Below, piece by piece: positions 34,211 through 42,739 of a DNA stretch of 64,000 nt; position 1 is the first letter of the stretch; every line of letters starts with the position of its first letter. This DNA is from Kitasatospora cineracea. GTDB taxonomy: Bacteria; Actinomycetota; Actinomycetes; Streptomycetales; Streptomycetaceae. The notes beneath the pieces were generated by a model. It had not been told where the DNA came from and searched no databases. It worked only from the letters and a program-made list of their open reading frames with translations. The stretch is from assembly GCF_003751605.1 (NCBI RefSeq), contig NZ_RJVJ01000002.1:496001-560000 (forward strand), given 5' to 3'. A program made the position numbers and the translations under genes.

Positions 34211-35260
34211 TCAGTAGCCGACCGCCTCGCGCAGCAGCAGGACGGTGCCGCGGGTCGGCCGCGGCGGGGCGTTCAGCACCAGCAGCTGGTTGACGGCGCT
34301 GGGCTGCCCGTACGCGGCCTCGGTGCGGGCGCTCTCCAGCGGGAGGGCGTGCTGCTCGATCCGGCGCAGCGCGGCGGGCAGGTCGGGGACGAGCTTCTGG
34401 GCGCCGACCACCCAGATCGCGTGGGCCGCGCCGCCGCCGTTGGCGGGCAGTTGGCTGCCGGAGCCGGAGGCGAGCACCAGGGCGCCGGTCTCGACCACGG
34501 CGGCGACGCTGCCGAGCACGACGTCGGGGGTGGCGAGCAGGCGGCGCAGCTCGTCGGCCTCCCGGTCCCGGTCCATGGCGAGCAGCCGGGGCTTGAGCGC
34601 GCCGGGGCGGGCGTTGACGTCCTCCTCGATGCCGGAGCGCCGGAGCGTCTCGCTGGCGGTGGTGAGCACGCTCGCGCCGGCCGGGAGGAGTTCCCCGATC
34701 CGCTCGCGGGCGGCCGCGGCACCGTCCAGGAGTTCGACCGCGAAGCCGTGCCCGGACAGCGCGGCGGCGGCCCGCTGGAGCCGGTCCTCGGCGGCGGGGG
34801 CGGTGTGCCGCCCGGGGGCGGTGGCGCCGGGGGCGGCGCCGGTCAGCGGGGTGGTGTCGAGGTAGCGGATCTCGTAGACCCGTTCGGTGAACCGCCAGCC
34901 CTGGCCGGTGCGCCGGTAGCGGTCGTGGTAGATGGCGTAGTTGAGGCCCTGCAGGCCGTCGCGCAGCCGGACCACCTCGTGCATGTGGGCCCGGCCGGTG
35001 GCGGTGTCGCCGTCGATCCGGACCGCGCCGGGGTGGGTGTTCTGCACGAAGAACTCCCACTGCTCCTGGAGTTTCTCGCCGCCGGTGCGGATCTGCTCGG
35101 GCCCGGTCAGCTCGACCGGGACGTCGGGCATCCGCAGCACCCCGTCGGGGGTGAACAGGGCGGCCAGCCGGGCCCGGTCGCGCATCATCGCCGCGTCGGT
35201 GAACTCGGCTTGCAGGGCCAGGATCTCGACCCGGTCCGCGATCTGCCGGAAGGTGTCCAT
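34211..35260 (-). CDS. SnoaL-like / LUD-domain fusion protein
   Basis: 349 residues from ATG 35260 behind GGAGAGAG. Residues 1 to about 135 form a SnoaL/NTF2-like cone (QAEFTDAAMMRDRARLAALFTPDG, WRFTERVYEIRYLD). Residues from about 155 are a LUD (LutC/DUF162) domain: GASVLTTASETLRRSGIEEDVN, VVLGSVAAVVETGALVLASGSGSQLP, WVVGAQKLVPDLPAAL, TRGTVLLLREAVGY. LUD proteins occur in lactate utilisation, but stand-alone copies are uncharacterised. The gene is divergent from the ECF41 sigma gene and has an ECF41-type promoter 36 nt upstream, so it is the likely sigma target. The fusion seems uncommon. Confidence 0.85.
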   Translation of the reverse strand: MDTFRQIADRVEILALQAEFTDAAMMRDRARLAALFTPDGVLRMPDVPVELTGPEQIRTGGEKLQEQWEFFVQNTHPGAVRIDGDTATGRAHMHEVVRLRDGLQGLNYAIYHDRYRRTGQGWRFTERVYEIRYLDTTPLTGAAPGATAPGRHTAPAAEDRLQRAAAALSGHGFAVELLDGAAAARERIGELLPAGASVLTTASETLRRSGIEEDVNARPGALKPRLLAMDRDREADELRRLLATPDVVLGSVAAVVETGALVLASGSGSQLPANGGGAAHAIWVVGAQKLVPDLPAALRRIEQHALPLESARTEAAYGQPSAVNQLLVLNAPPRPTRGTVLLLREAVGY

Positions 35261-35296
35261 CGCTCTCTCCGTCCGTCCGTTTCCTTCTGCCGGTAC

Positions 35297-35323
35297 GACG
35301 AAACGGCGGCCCGGAGTGTGAGG
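35297..35323 (-). promoter_or_regulatory. ECF41-type promoter for the SnoaL-LUD gene
   Basis: On the minus strand CCTCACA (35323-35317), a 16-bp spacer, then CGTC (35300-35297). The ECF41 consensus is TGTCACA-16-CGTC; five of seven -35 bases, the spacer and the whole -10 agree. It ends 36 nt before the start codon. Confidence 0.65.
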
Positions 35324-35334
35324 TGCGGGCCGGA

Positions 35335-35361
35335 TGTCACGTTCCGGGGCGCTGTCCGGTC
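35335..35361 (+). promoter_or_regulatory. ECF41-type promoter for the sigma factor gene
   Basis: TGTCACG (35335-35341), a 16-bp spacer, then GGTC (35358-35361): 6 of 7 and 3 of 4 matches to TGTCACA-16-CGTC, 42 nt before the sigma start. It suggests autoregulation. Confidence 0.55.
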
Positions 35362-35403
35362 CTCCTGACGGAGCGGGACGGCCCGAGCAGGAGGAGCGGA
35401 GAC

Positions 35404-36297
35404 GTGGAGGACACCGTGGAGGACCGGCGGGACGGGGCGCTGCGCGCGGTGGCGGCCGAGCGGCGGCGGCTGACCGACCTGGCGTACCGGCTGCTGGGCT
35501 CGCTGGCCGACGCCGAGGACGTGGTGCAGGAGGCGTACGCCCGCTGGTACGCGCTGCCGCCGCAGCGCCGGGCGGAGGTGGTGGCGCCCGGCGGGTGGCT
35601 GACCACGGTGGCGGGGCGGATCTGCCTGGACCTGCTGGGTTCGGCCCGGGTGCGCCGGGAGCGGTACGTGGGCGCGTGGCTGCCGGAGCCGCTGCCGGGG
35701 GACGGCGCGGCCGGGGACCCGGCGGAGCTGGTCACGCTGGACGAGTCGGTGCGGATGGCGTTCCTGGTGGTGCTGGAGTCGATGACCCCGGCGGAGCGGG
35801 TCGCCTTCGTGCTGCACGACGTGTTCCGGTACCCGTTCCCGGAGGTGGCGGCGGTGGTCGGCCGGTCGGCGGCGGCCTGCCGGCAGTTGGCGGCCTCGGG
35901 GCGGCGCCGGGTCCGGGCGGCCGGGCCGCCGGTCGAGCCGGCCGGGGAGCGGGCGCTGCTGGTGCGGGAGTTCAAGCGGGCCTGGGAGGCGAAGGACGTC
36001 CGTTCGCTGGTGCGGCTGCTGGACCCGGACGCCACCGTGGTGGCGGACGGCGGCGGGCTGGTGCAGGCCCGGCCGGAGCCGCTGTCGGGCGGCGGGTCGA
36101 TCGCCCTGGCGGTGGCGGCGTTCGCCCGGGCGCAGCCGCGGATCGAGCTGCGGGAGTGCGCGGTGAACGGGGAGGCCGGGCTGGTGGCCCGGTTGGACGG
36201 GGCGGTGGTGGCGGTGTTCGCGTTCCGCACCGCGGGGGGCCGGATCACCCACGTGTGGGGGGTGCGCAACCCGGAGAAGCTGCGGCCCTGGGCCTGA
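35404..36297 (+). CDS. ECF41-group RNA polymerase sigma factor (SigJ-like)
   Basis: 297 residues. GTG 35404 is taken; the GTG at 35416 is an alternative. Sigma-2 (LTDLAYRLLGSLADAEDVVQEAYARWYALP) and sigma-4 (MTPAERVAFVLHDVFRYPFPEVAAVVGRS) regions are followed by a fused SnoaL-like C-terminal domain. The linker contains WLPEPL and the tail contains DGGG, both hallmarks of ECF41, in which the C-terminal domain controls activity in place of an anti-sigma factor. It is divergent from the SnoaL-LUD gene; the stop is 8 nt from the convergent ABC exporter. Confidence 0.92.
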   Translation: MEDTVEDRRDGALRAVAAERRRLTDLAYRLLGSLADAEDVVQEAYARWYALPPQRRAEVVAPGGWLTTVAGRICLDLLGSARVRRERYVGAWLPEPLPGDGAAGDPAELVTLDESVRMAFLVVLESMTPAERVAFVLHDVFRYPFPEVAAVVGRSAAACRQLAASGRRRVRAAGPPVEPAGERALLVREFKRAWEAKDVRSLVRLLDPDATVVADGGGLVQARPEPLSGGGSIALAVAAFARAQPRIELRECAVNGEAGLVARLDGAVVAVFAFRTAGGRITHVWGVRNPEKLRPWA

Positions 36298-36305
36298 CCC
36301 CCCGC

Positions 36306-38126
36306 TCAGGCCGCGGCGGCCGGCACCGCGGCGGGCACCGGGGGCGCCTCGCGGCGGAGCAGCGCGGCGTAGCGGCCGTCGCGGGCCAGCAGTTCGTCGT
36401 GGGTGCCGAGTTCGGCGATCTCGCCGCGGTCGAGCACGGCGATCCGGTCGGCGTCGCGGACGGTGGAGAGCCGGTGCGCGATGGTGAGGGTGGTGCGGCC
36501 GGCGGCGAGGGTGTCCAGGGCCTGCTGGACGGCGTGCTCGGTCTGGTTGTCGAGGGCGCTGGTGGCCTCGTCGAGGATCAGGATCGGCGGGTTGCGCAGC
36601 ACGGTGCGGGCGATCGCCAGGCGCTGCTTCTCCCCGCCGGAGAAGCGGTAGCCGCGTTCGCCGACCATGGTGTCGTAGCCGTCGGGGAGGGCGGCGATCA
36701 TGTCGTGGATCTGGGCGGCCCGGGCGGCGGCGACGAGTTCGGCGTCGGTGGCGTCGGGCTTGGCGAAGCGCAGGTTGTCGGCGACCGAGGCGTGGAACAG
36801 GTAGGTCTCCTGGGAGACCATGCCGACCGCGCGGGCCAGCGTCTCGAAGGACAGTTCGCGCACGTCCACGCCGTCGATCAGGATCCGGCCGCCGGTGGTG
36901 TCGTACAGCCGCGGCACCAGGTAGGAGAGGGTGGACTTGCCGGAGCCGGTCTCGCCGACCACGGCGAGCGAGCCGCCGGCCGGGACGGTCAGGTCGATGC
37001 CGGTCAGGGTGGGGCGGTCCTGGTCGGGGCGGTAGTGGAACTCGACGTGTTCGAAGCGCACGTCGCCGCGGACCGCGTCGAGGTGGACGGGGTGCTCGGG
37101 TTCGGCGATCTCCACCGGCAGGTCGAGGTACTCGAAGATCCGCTGGAACAGGGCGAGCGAGGTCTGCACGTCCACGCCGGTGGACAGCAGGCTGACGGCG
37201 GGCCGGAACAGGCCCTGCTGGAGCGAGACGAAGGCGACCAGGGTGCCGAGCGAGACGATCGGCGCGCCGGCGGCGGAGGCCAGGCCGGCCGCCCAGTAGA
37301 TCAGCGCGGGCATCGCGGCCATCACGATCCCGATGGTGGACATCCGCCAGCGCCCGGCCATGCTGGAGCGCACTTCCAGGTCGGCCAGTCCGTCCGAGCG
37401 GTCGGCGAACTCGCGGGTCAGCGAGTCGGAGCGGCCCATGGTGCGGCCGAGCAGGATGCCGCTGACCGACAGCGACTCCTGGACGGCGGAGGAGAGTTCG
37501 GCGAGCTGCCGCTGCCGTTCGCCGGTGATCTTCTTGCGTTCGCGGCCGACCCGGCGGCTGATCCAGACGAACACCGGGAGCAGCAGCAGCGAGACGACGG
37601 TCAGCCGCCAGTCGAGCGCGACCATCGCGGCCACGCTGGCGACCACCGCGGTCAGGTTGGACACCAGCGAGGTGGCGGTGCCGGTGACGGTGGCCTGCAT
37701 GCCGCCGATGTCGTTGGCGATCCGGGACTGCACCTCGCCGGTGCGGGTGCGGGTGAAGAACGCCAGCGACATCCGCTGCAGGTGCCGGTAGACGGCGGTG
37801 CGCAGGTCGTGCATGACGCGCTGGCCGACGGTGGTGGAGATCAGCGTCTGCAGCACGTTCAGCACGCTGGTGACCACGGCGGCGGCGATCATGCCGAGCG
37901 CGAGCAGGCTGAGCAGCCCGGTGCGCCCCTGCGGTATCGCGGTGTCCAGGACGGCGCGCAGCAGGAACGGCGTCACCACCGACACCACGGCGGAGGCCGC
38001 GACCAGCAGCCCGACCACGCCGAGCCGGCCGGCGTAGGGCCGGAACAGGCGGAGGATCCGCCGTACCTGGGCGGGCTGGTTGGCCTCGCCCTTGGGCGGA
38101 GTCCAGTCGATCCGGTCCGGTCGCAC
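36306..38126 (-). CDS. ABC transporter, fused permease and ATPase (exporter type)
   Basis: 606 residues from GTG 38126 behind GAGGAGG. Six transmembrane helices (about 30-330) carry the exporter motif ERQRQLAELSSAVQESLSVSGILL. The ATPase has Walker A GETGSGKSTL, Q-loop VSQETYLFHASVADNLRF, signature FSGGEKQRLAIAR, Walker B ILILDEATSALD and H-loop IAHRLSTV. It is an MsbA/multidrug-like half-exporter, working as a homodimer or with an unlinked partner. The substrate is unknown. An AT-rich stretch with partial iron-box resemblance lies upstream. Confidence 0.92.
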   Translation of the reverse strand: MRPDRIDWTPPKGEANQPAQVRRILRLFRPYAGRLGVVGLLVAASAVVSVVTPFLLRAVLDTAIPQGRTGLLSLLALGMIAAAVVTSVLNVLQTLISTTVGQRVMHDLRTAVYRHLQRMSLAFFTRTRTGEVQSRIANDIGGMQATVTGTATSLVSNLTAVVASVAAMVALDWRLTVVSLLLLPVFVWISRRVGRERKKITGERQRQLAELSSAVQESLSVSGILLGRTMGRSDSLTREFADRSDGLADLEVRSSMAGRWRMSTIGIVMAAMPALIYWAAGLASAAGAPIVSLGTLVAFVSLQQGLFRPAVSLLSTGVDVQTSLALFQRIFEYLDLPVEIAEPEHPVHLDAVRGDVRFEHVEFHYRPDQDRPTLTGIDLTVPAGGSLAVVGETGSGKSTLSYLVPRLYDTTGGRILIDGVDVRELSFETLARAVGMVSQETYLFHASVADNLRFAKPDATDAELVAAARAAQIHDMIAALPDGYDTMVGERGYRFSGGEKQRLAIARTVLRNPPILILDEATSALDNQTEHAVQQALDTLAAGRTTLTIAHRLSTVRDADRIAVLDRGEIAELGTHDELLARDGRYAALLRREAPPVPAAVPAAAA

Positions 38127-38165
38127 GGGGGCCTCCTCGGGGTCGGCGGAGCTGGCGGGCCCGAT

Positions 38166-38200
38166 CTTAGCGAGCCTTGCTCACCATTAGCAAACCTAAG
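38166..38200. promoter_or_regulatory. AT-rich upstream element, weak iron-box resemblance
   Basis: CTTAG (38166-38170) and CTAAG (38196-38200) flank TTGCTCACC and TTAGCAAACC. Pieces resemble the DmdR/IdeR box TTAGGTTAGGCTCACCTAA, but no alignment exceeds about 11 of 19. It lies 40-75 nt upstream of the ABC exporter and could simply be its promoter. Confidence 0.3.
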
Positions 38201-38235
38201 CTTCTCCGCATTCCCGCCGCCGCCCTCAGCCTCCC

Positions 38236-38296
38236 CTGCCCCGCCCTCTCCCTGCCCTGCTTCCCCCTGCCCCGTCTTCCCCTGCCCCGCCTTCCC
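38236..38296. repeat. Four tandem C-rich units of 15-16 bp
   Basis: Units starting CTGCCC at 38236, 38252, 38267 and 38282 (16, 15, 15, 15 bp), close to CTGCCCCGYCTTCCC. It lies between glpD and the ABC exporter. It appears to be a minisatellite-like array without coding function. Confidence 0.7.
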
Positions 38297-38316
38297 GCCA
38301 CCGGCCGTGAGGCCCT

Positions 38317-38361
38317 GGCGGCCCGCCCGGGGAGTCCCCGCCGCTCCCCGGGAGGGCCGCC
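38317..38361 (-). terminator. Terminator behind glpD
   Basis: Arms 38317-38334 and 38344-38361 pair at 17 of 18 positions with a 9-nt loop, 12 nt past the glpD stop on the minus strand. Confidence 0.75.
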
Positions 38362-38372
38362 GGCCCGGGCCG

Positions 38373-39968
38373 CTACGCCTTGCCGCGTCCGGCCAGGAAG
38401 GCCGCCACCCGCTCGCGCACCTCCGGGGTGTCCAGGCCGCGCACCGTCATGGTGGTGCGGCGCCGCAGCACGTCGTCCACCGTGTACGCCCACTCGCTGT
38501 CGGCGGCGTAGGCGACCTGCGCCCACACGTCCGGGCCGTCGGGGTGCACCGGCTCGCCCAGCGCGGGGTCCTCGGCGATCAGGCGGGCCAGGTCGAAGGA
38601 GAGCGTGCCGTAGTGCGAGGCCAGGTGGCGGGCGATCAGCGGGTCCATCCGGGAGCCGGGCTCGCGGTCGATCAGCAGGCGGTGCGCGACGGCGTTGGGG
38701 GCGCCGATGCCGGGGAGCGGGACGGTCGGCGGGATCGGCGAGACGTCCTCGGCGAGGCCGACGCCCGGGGCGTGCTTGAGCTTCTCCAGCACGACCCGGC
38801 CGATGTGCCGGTAGGTCGTCCACTTGCCGCCCGCCACCGACAGCATGCCGCCGCGGCCCTCGGTGACGACGGTCTCGCGCTTGGCGGCGGCGGTGTCGCC
38901 GGGGCCGCCGGGCAGCACCCGCAGGCCGGCGAAGGAGTAGGTGATGTCCTCGCGCCGCAGGTGCTCGTCGCGGATGGCGTGCCCGGCCTCGGACAGGATC
39001 TGGTCGACGTCGGCCTCGGTGGCGCGGACGTCGAGCGGGTCGCCGGTGTACTCCTCGTCGGTGGTGCCGAGCAGGACGTGGTCCTCCCACGGGATGGCGA
39101 ACGAGACCCGGTACTTGTCGATCGGGATGGTCAGCGCGGCCCGCCACGGGCTGCGGCGCTTGACCACCACGTGGGCGCCCTTGGAGAGCCGGATCGACGG
39201 CGCGGAGCCGGCGTCCTCCAGCTTGCGCAGGTGGTCGACCCACGGGCCGGTGGCGTTCAGCACCAGCCGGGCGTCCACGCCGAACTCGGCGCCGTCCAGG
39301 CGGTCCTTGAGCTCGGCGCCGGTGACCCGGCCGCGGGTGAAGCGCAGGCCGGTGACCTCGGCGTGGTTGAGCACCACGGCGCCGGCCTCGACGGCGGCGC
39401 GCACCGTCATGACGGCCATCCGGGCGTCGTTCATCTGGTGGTCGCCGTAGACGGCCACCGAGCGCAGGTTCTCGGTGCGCAGCGCCGGGACCTGCTGGGC
39501 GGCGTGCGCGGCGGTGGAGACCCGGCCCATGCCGTCGCGGAACGCGGACAGCGCGGAGTAGAGGAAGACGCCCGCGCCGAGCTTGGGGGCGGAGTGCGGG
39601 CCGCCCTTGTAGACGGGGACGAAGAAGGTCAGCGGGTTGACCAGGTGCGGGGCCACGTCGGTGGCCAGCGCCCGGCGCTCCTTGTGGTTCTCGGCGACGA
39701 GCTTGACGGCGCCGGTCTGCAGGTAGCGCAGGCCGCCGTGGACCAGCTTGGAGGAGGCGGAGGAGGTGGCGCCGGCGAAGTCCCCGGCGTCGACCATGGC
39801 GACCTTCAGTCCGGCCTGGGCGGCGGTCCACGCGGTGGCGGTGCCGAGGATGCCGCCGCCGATCACCAGCAGGTCGTAGGTGGCGCGGCCGAGCAGTTCG
39901 CGGGTGGCGGCGCGGGAGACGGTGTGTCCGGGGGTGCGCTCGGCACCGAGGGTCGGGATGGTTGCCAT
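38373..39968 (-). CDS. glpD: Glycerol-3-phosphate dehydrogenase, aerobic (GlpD/GylB)
   Basis: 531 residues from ATG 39968. An FAD-dependent enzyme oxidising glycerol-3-phosphate to dihydroxyacetone phosphate and passing electrons to quinone at the membrane. FAD site YDLLVIGGGILGTATAWTA at about 31-49, family motifs SSKLVHGGLRYLQ and SFAGLRVLPGGPGDT, and GMLSVAGGKWTTYR near the end of the FAD domain. It is the last gene of the glycerol operon behind glpF and glpK, matching the gylCAB order of S. coelicolor. The ribosome site is weak. Confidence 0.93.
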   Translation of the reverse strand: MATIPTLGAERTPGHTVSRAATRELLGRATYDLLVIGGGILGTATAWTAAQAGLKVAMVDAGDFAGATSSASSKLVHGGLRYLQTGAVKLVAENHKERRALATDVAPHLVNPLTFFVPVYKGGPHSAPKLGAGVFLYSALSAFRDGMGRVSTAAHAAQQVPALRTENLRSVAVYGDHQMNDARMAVMTVRAAVEAGAVVLNHAEVTGLRFTRGRVTGAELKDRLDGAEFGVDARLVLNATGPWVDHLRKLEDAGSAPSIRLSKGAHVVVKRRSPWRAALTIPIDKYRVSFAIPWEDHVLLGTTDEEYTGDPLDVRATEADVDQILSEAGHAIRDEHLRREDITYSFAGLRVLPGGPGDTAAAKRETVVTEGRGGMLSVAGGKWTTYRHIGRVVLEKLKHAPGVGLAEDVSPIPPTVPLPGIGAPNAVAHRLLIDREPGSRMDPLIARHLASHYGTLSFDLARLIAEDPALGEPVHPDGPDVWAQVAYAADSEWAYTVDDVLRRRTTMTVRGLDTPEVRERVAAFLAGRGKA

Positions 39969-40084
39969 GGTGTGTGTACGGCGCCCTGGTCGGTGGCGCC
40001 GTGTCTCCTTCCGGTGTGCGGTGCGGCCCCTGCTGGAGGGCCGGGCGGGCCCGGTGCGGCGGGCCCGGGGGCGGAACGGGACCG

Positions 40085-40113
40085 GCCGGCCGGGCTGTCG
40101 TCGCCCGGCCGGC
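40085..40113 (-). terminator. Hairpin between glpK and glpD
   Basis: 11-bp arms 40085-40095 and 40103-40113 with a 7-nt loop, extendable by three weaker pairs, 13 nt past the glpK stop. It may reduce or stabilise expression between operon genes rather than end it. Confidence 0.5.
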
Positions 40114-40126
40114 TGGTGGTGGTGCG

Positions 40127-41644
40127 TCAGCTGTTGTCCTCGTCCTCCTCGACCCAGCCCATGGTGCGTTCCACGGCCTTGAGCCACTTCTTGTACTCGG
40201 CGTCGCGGGTCTCGGCGGTCATCTTGGGTGTCCATTCGGCGGCGCGGTGCCAGTTGGCGCGCAGGGTGTCGAGGTCGTCCCAGAACCCGACGGCCAGACC
40301 GGCCGCGTAGGCGGCGCCCAGCGCGGTGGTCTCCGCGACGTAGGGGCGCTCCACGGGGGCGTCGAGGACGTCCGCGATGTTCTGCATCAGCAGGTTGTTG
40401 GACGTCATGCCGCCGTCCACCTTCAGCGCGGTCAACGTCACCCCGGAGTCCTTCTGCATCGCGTCCACCACCTCGCGGGTCTGCCACGCGGTGGCCTCCA
40501 GCACCGCCCGCGCCAGGTGCCCCTTGGTCACGTACCGGGTCAGCCCCGCGATCACACCGCGGGCGTCCGAACGCCAGTACGGGGCGAACAGGCCCGAGAA
40601 CGCCGGCACGAAGTACGCCCCGCCGTTGTCCTCCACGGTGCCCGCCAGGGTCTCGATCTCCGCCGCGGTGGAGATGATGCCCAACTGGTCGCGCAGCCAC
40701 TGCACCAGCGAACCCGTCACCGCGATCGAACCCTCCAGCGCGTAGACCGGCTTCCGCTCCCCGATCCGGTAGCCGACCGTCGTCAACAGCCCGTGGTACG
40801 AGTTGACGATCTTCTCGCCCGTGTTCAGCAGCAGGAACGTCCCCGTCCCGTACGTCGACTTCGCCTCCCCCTCGTCGAAGCACGTCTGCCCGAACAGCGC
40901 CGCCTGCTGGTCCCCCAGCGCCGAGGCCACCGGCACCCCCGCCAGATCACCCACCGCCTCGCCGTACACCTCCGCCGAGGACCGGATCTCCGGCAGCACC
41001 GCCAACGGCACCCCCATCGACTCCGCGATCTTCTCGTCCCACTGCAGTGTGTGCAGGTTCATCAGCATCGTCCGCGACGCGTTCGTCACATCCGTCACAT
41101 GCCGACCGCCCTCCACACCCCCCGTCAGGTTCCAGATCACCCACGTGTCCATCGTCCCGAACAGGATGTCCCCCGCCTCGGCCCGCTCACGCAGCCCCTC
41201 GACGTTGTCCAGCAGCCAGCGGATCTTCGGCCCCGCGAAGTACGACGCCAACGGCAGACCCGTCTCCCGCCGGAACCGGTCCTGGCCCACATTGCGCCCC
41301 AACTCCCGGCACAGCCCCTCGGTCCGGGTGTCCTGCCACACCAGCGCGTTGTGCACCGGCACACCCGTGTGCCGGTCCCACAACACCGTCGTCTCACGCT
41401 GATTGGTGATCCCGACGGCCCGGATGTCCTCCCGGGACAACCCCGCCTTCTCCAACGCACCCCGCACCACCGACCGCACCCGGGTCCAGATCTCGGCGGC
41501 ATCGTGCTCCACCCAACCCGGCTGCGGGAAGATCTGCGCGTGCTCCTGCTGGTCCACGGACACGATCCGGCCGTCCGCACCGAACACGATGCACCGGCTC
41601 GACGTGGTGCCCTGATCGATCGCGGCAATGTAATTGGCAGTCAT
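40127..41644 (-). CDS. glpK: Glycerol kinase
   Basis: 505 residues from ATG 41644 behind GAGGAA. It phosphorylates glycerol to glycerol-3-phosphate in the cytoplasm. FGGY-family motifs: DQGTTSSRCIVF at 10-21, GITNQRETTVLWD, WQDTRT, ASALGDQQAALFGQ, STYGTGTFLLLNTG, and the C-terminal signature GMTSNNLLMQNIADVLD. It sits between glpF (61 nt upstream) and glpD. It corresponds to gylA of S. coelicolor. Confidence 0.96.
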   Translation of the reverse strand: MTANYIAAIDQGTTSSRCIVFGADGRIVSVDQQEHAQIFPQPGWVEHDAAEIWTRVRSVVRGALEKAGLSREDIRAVGITNQRETTVLWDRHTGVPVHNALVWQDTRTEGLCRELGRNVGQDRFRRETGLPLASYFAGPKIRWLLDNVEGLRERAEAGDILFGTMDTWVIWNLTGGVEGGRHVTDVTNASRTMLMNLHTLQWDEKIAESMGVPLAVLPEIRSSAEVYGEAVGDLAGVPVASALGDQQAALFGQTCFDEGEAKSTYGTGTFLLLNTGEKIVNSYHGLLTTVGYRIGERKPVYALEGSIAVTGSLVQWLRDQLGIISTAAEIETLAGTVEDNGGAYFVPAFSGLFAPYWRSDARGVIAGLTRYVTKGHLARAVLEATAWQTREVVDAMQKDSGVTLTALKVDGGMTSNNLLMQNIADVLDAPVERPYVAETTALGAAYAAGLAVGFWDDLDTLRANWHRAAEWTPKMTAETRDAEYKKWLKAVERTMGWVEEDEDNS

Positions 41645-41705
41645 ACGGGGTTCCTCGGCTCTGGGTGAGGGATGCGGGTGGGGGCGCGCGGGGTGGGGCG
41701 CGGGG

Positions 41706-42425
41706 TCAGAACGCGACGTGGTAGAGGCCGCCGGCCAGCAGGCCGCCGATGACCGGGCCGGCCACCGGGATCCAGGCGTACGACCAGTCGGAGCCGCCCT
41801 TGTGCGGGATCGGCAGCAGGGAGTGGACGATGCGCGGGCCCAGGTCGCGGACGGGGTTGATGGCGTAGCCGGTCGGGCCGCCGAGCGAGAGGCCGATGCC
41901 GACCACAGTGAGGGCGACGATGAGGATGCCCGTGCCGGACAGGCCGAGGCCCTTGGTCAGGCCCTGGGTGAGGATGCCGAGGCAGAGCACCGTGGTGCCG
42001 ATGATCTCGGTGAGCAGGTTCTGCAGCGGGTTCCGGATCTCCGGCCCGGTGGAGAAGATGCCGAGGGTCGGTTCCTCGTTGGCCTGGAACTGGCCGAGGT
42101 AGGTGAGCCACACCAGGACCGCGCCGATGATCGCGCCGAGCAGCTGGGAGGCGAGGTAGAGCGGGACCTTGCCCCACTCGCCGCTGTCCACGGCGATGGC
42201 CAGGGTGACCGCGGGGTTGAGGTGGGCCCCGGACTTCGGCGCCGACATGTAGGCGCCGATGAGCACCGCGAAGCCCCAGCCGAAGGTGATCGCCAGCCAA
42301 CCGGCGTTCAGCGCCTTGGACTTCTTGAGGGTGACGGCGGCGCAGACGCCGCCGCCGAGCAGTACCAGTGCGGCGGTGCCGAGTGTTTCGCCGACGAAGA
42401 TGTCGCCGTTGGAGAACGCGGACAC
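41706..42425 (-). CDS. glpF: Glycerol uptake facilitator (aquaglyceroporin)
   Basis: 239 residues. GTG 42425 is chosen for GGGAG 7 nt upstream. Six membrane helices of the MIP family, with the first half-helix HLNPAVTLAIA (NPA) and the second GYAINPVRDLGPR, where NPV replaces NPA, as seen in other actinobacterial facilitators; the following Arg-Asp marks a glycerol rather than water channel. First gene of the glpFKD operon (gylC equivalent). Confidence 0.93.
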   Translation of the reverse strand: MSAFSNGDIFVGETLGTAALVLLGGGVCAAVTLKKSKALNAGWLAITFGWGFAVLIGAYMSAPKSGAHLNPAVTLAIAVDSGEWGKVPLYLASQLLGAIIGAVLVWLTYLGQFQANEEPTLGIFSTGPEIRNPLQNLLTEIIGTTVLCLGILTQGLTKGLGLSGTGILIVALTVVGIGLSLGGPTGYAINPVRDLGPRIVHSLLPIPHKGGSDWSYAWIPVAGPVIGGLLAGGLYHVAF

Positions 42426-42514
42426 GAAGACTCCCTTGTCCTGATGGCCCGGAGGAGGGGGGTGGGGGCAGGTGGACGGTCGATCGCCGTGCGGGTGAGA
42501 GCGCAGTGGAACCG

Positions 42515-42539
42515 GTTCGAACGTCCGCCGTTCGACAAT
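42515..42539. promoter_or_regulatory. Candidate GylR operator upstream of glpF
   Basis: GTTCGA occurs at 42515-42520 and 42530-42535, 15 bp apart. The second copy belongs to GTTCGACAAT, whose complement ATTGTCGAAC matches 9 of 10 bases of ATTGTCGACC upstream of gylR. It lies about 90 nt before the glpF start. Confidence 0.5.
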
Positions 42540-42675
42540 GCCGACCGACATGCGGAAGCTTCTCCCCCTGGCGTTGCCCACGTCAAGGCAGGGTTACTCA
42601 GCTGTGACTCACCGGATGCCGCCCCGGCCGGAGAGCGGGCCGGAAGGCGGGCCCGGGCGCGGCCCGGAAAGCGAA

Positions 42676-42711
42676 GGGGCGCGGGCGGGCGAGATCGCCC
42701 ACCCGCGCCCC
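42676..42711 (-). terminator. Terminator behind gylR
   Basis: 16-base arms 42676-42691 and 42696-42711 pair at 15 of 16 positions with a 4-nt AGAT loop, 28 nt beyond the gylR stop. It separates gylR from glpFKD. Confidence 0.8.
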
Positions 42712-42739
42712 GGCGCGTGCGGAAGGCCGAACGGGAGGA

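Noticed and set aside
38236..38296. C-rich tandem units considered as a CRISPR array
   Set aside because: Units are contiguous without unique spacers, short, and no cas genes are present.
35334..40310. A 1658-codon plus-strand frame over the sigma factor, ABC exporter and glpD
   Set aside because: Gly/Ala/Val-rich shadow antisense to well-recognised genes; no domain readable.
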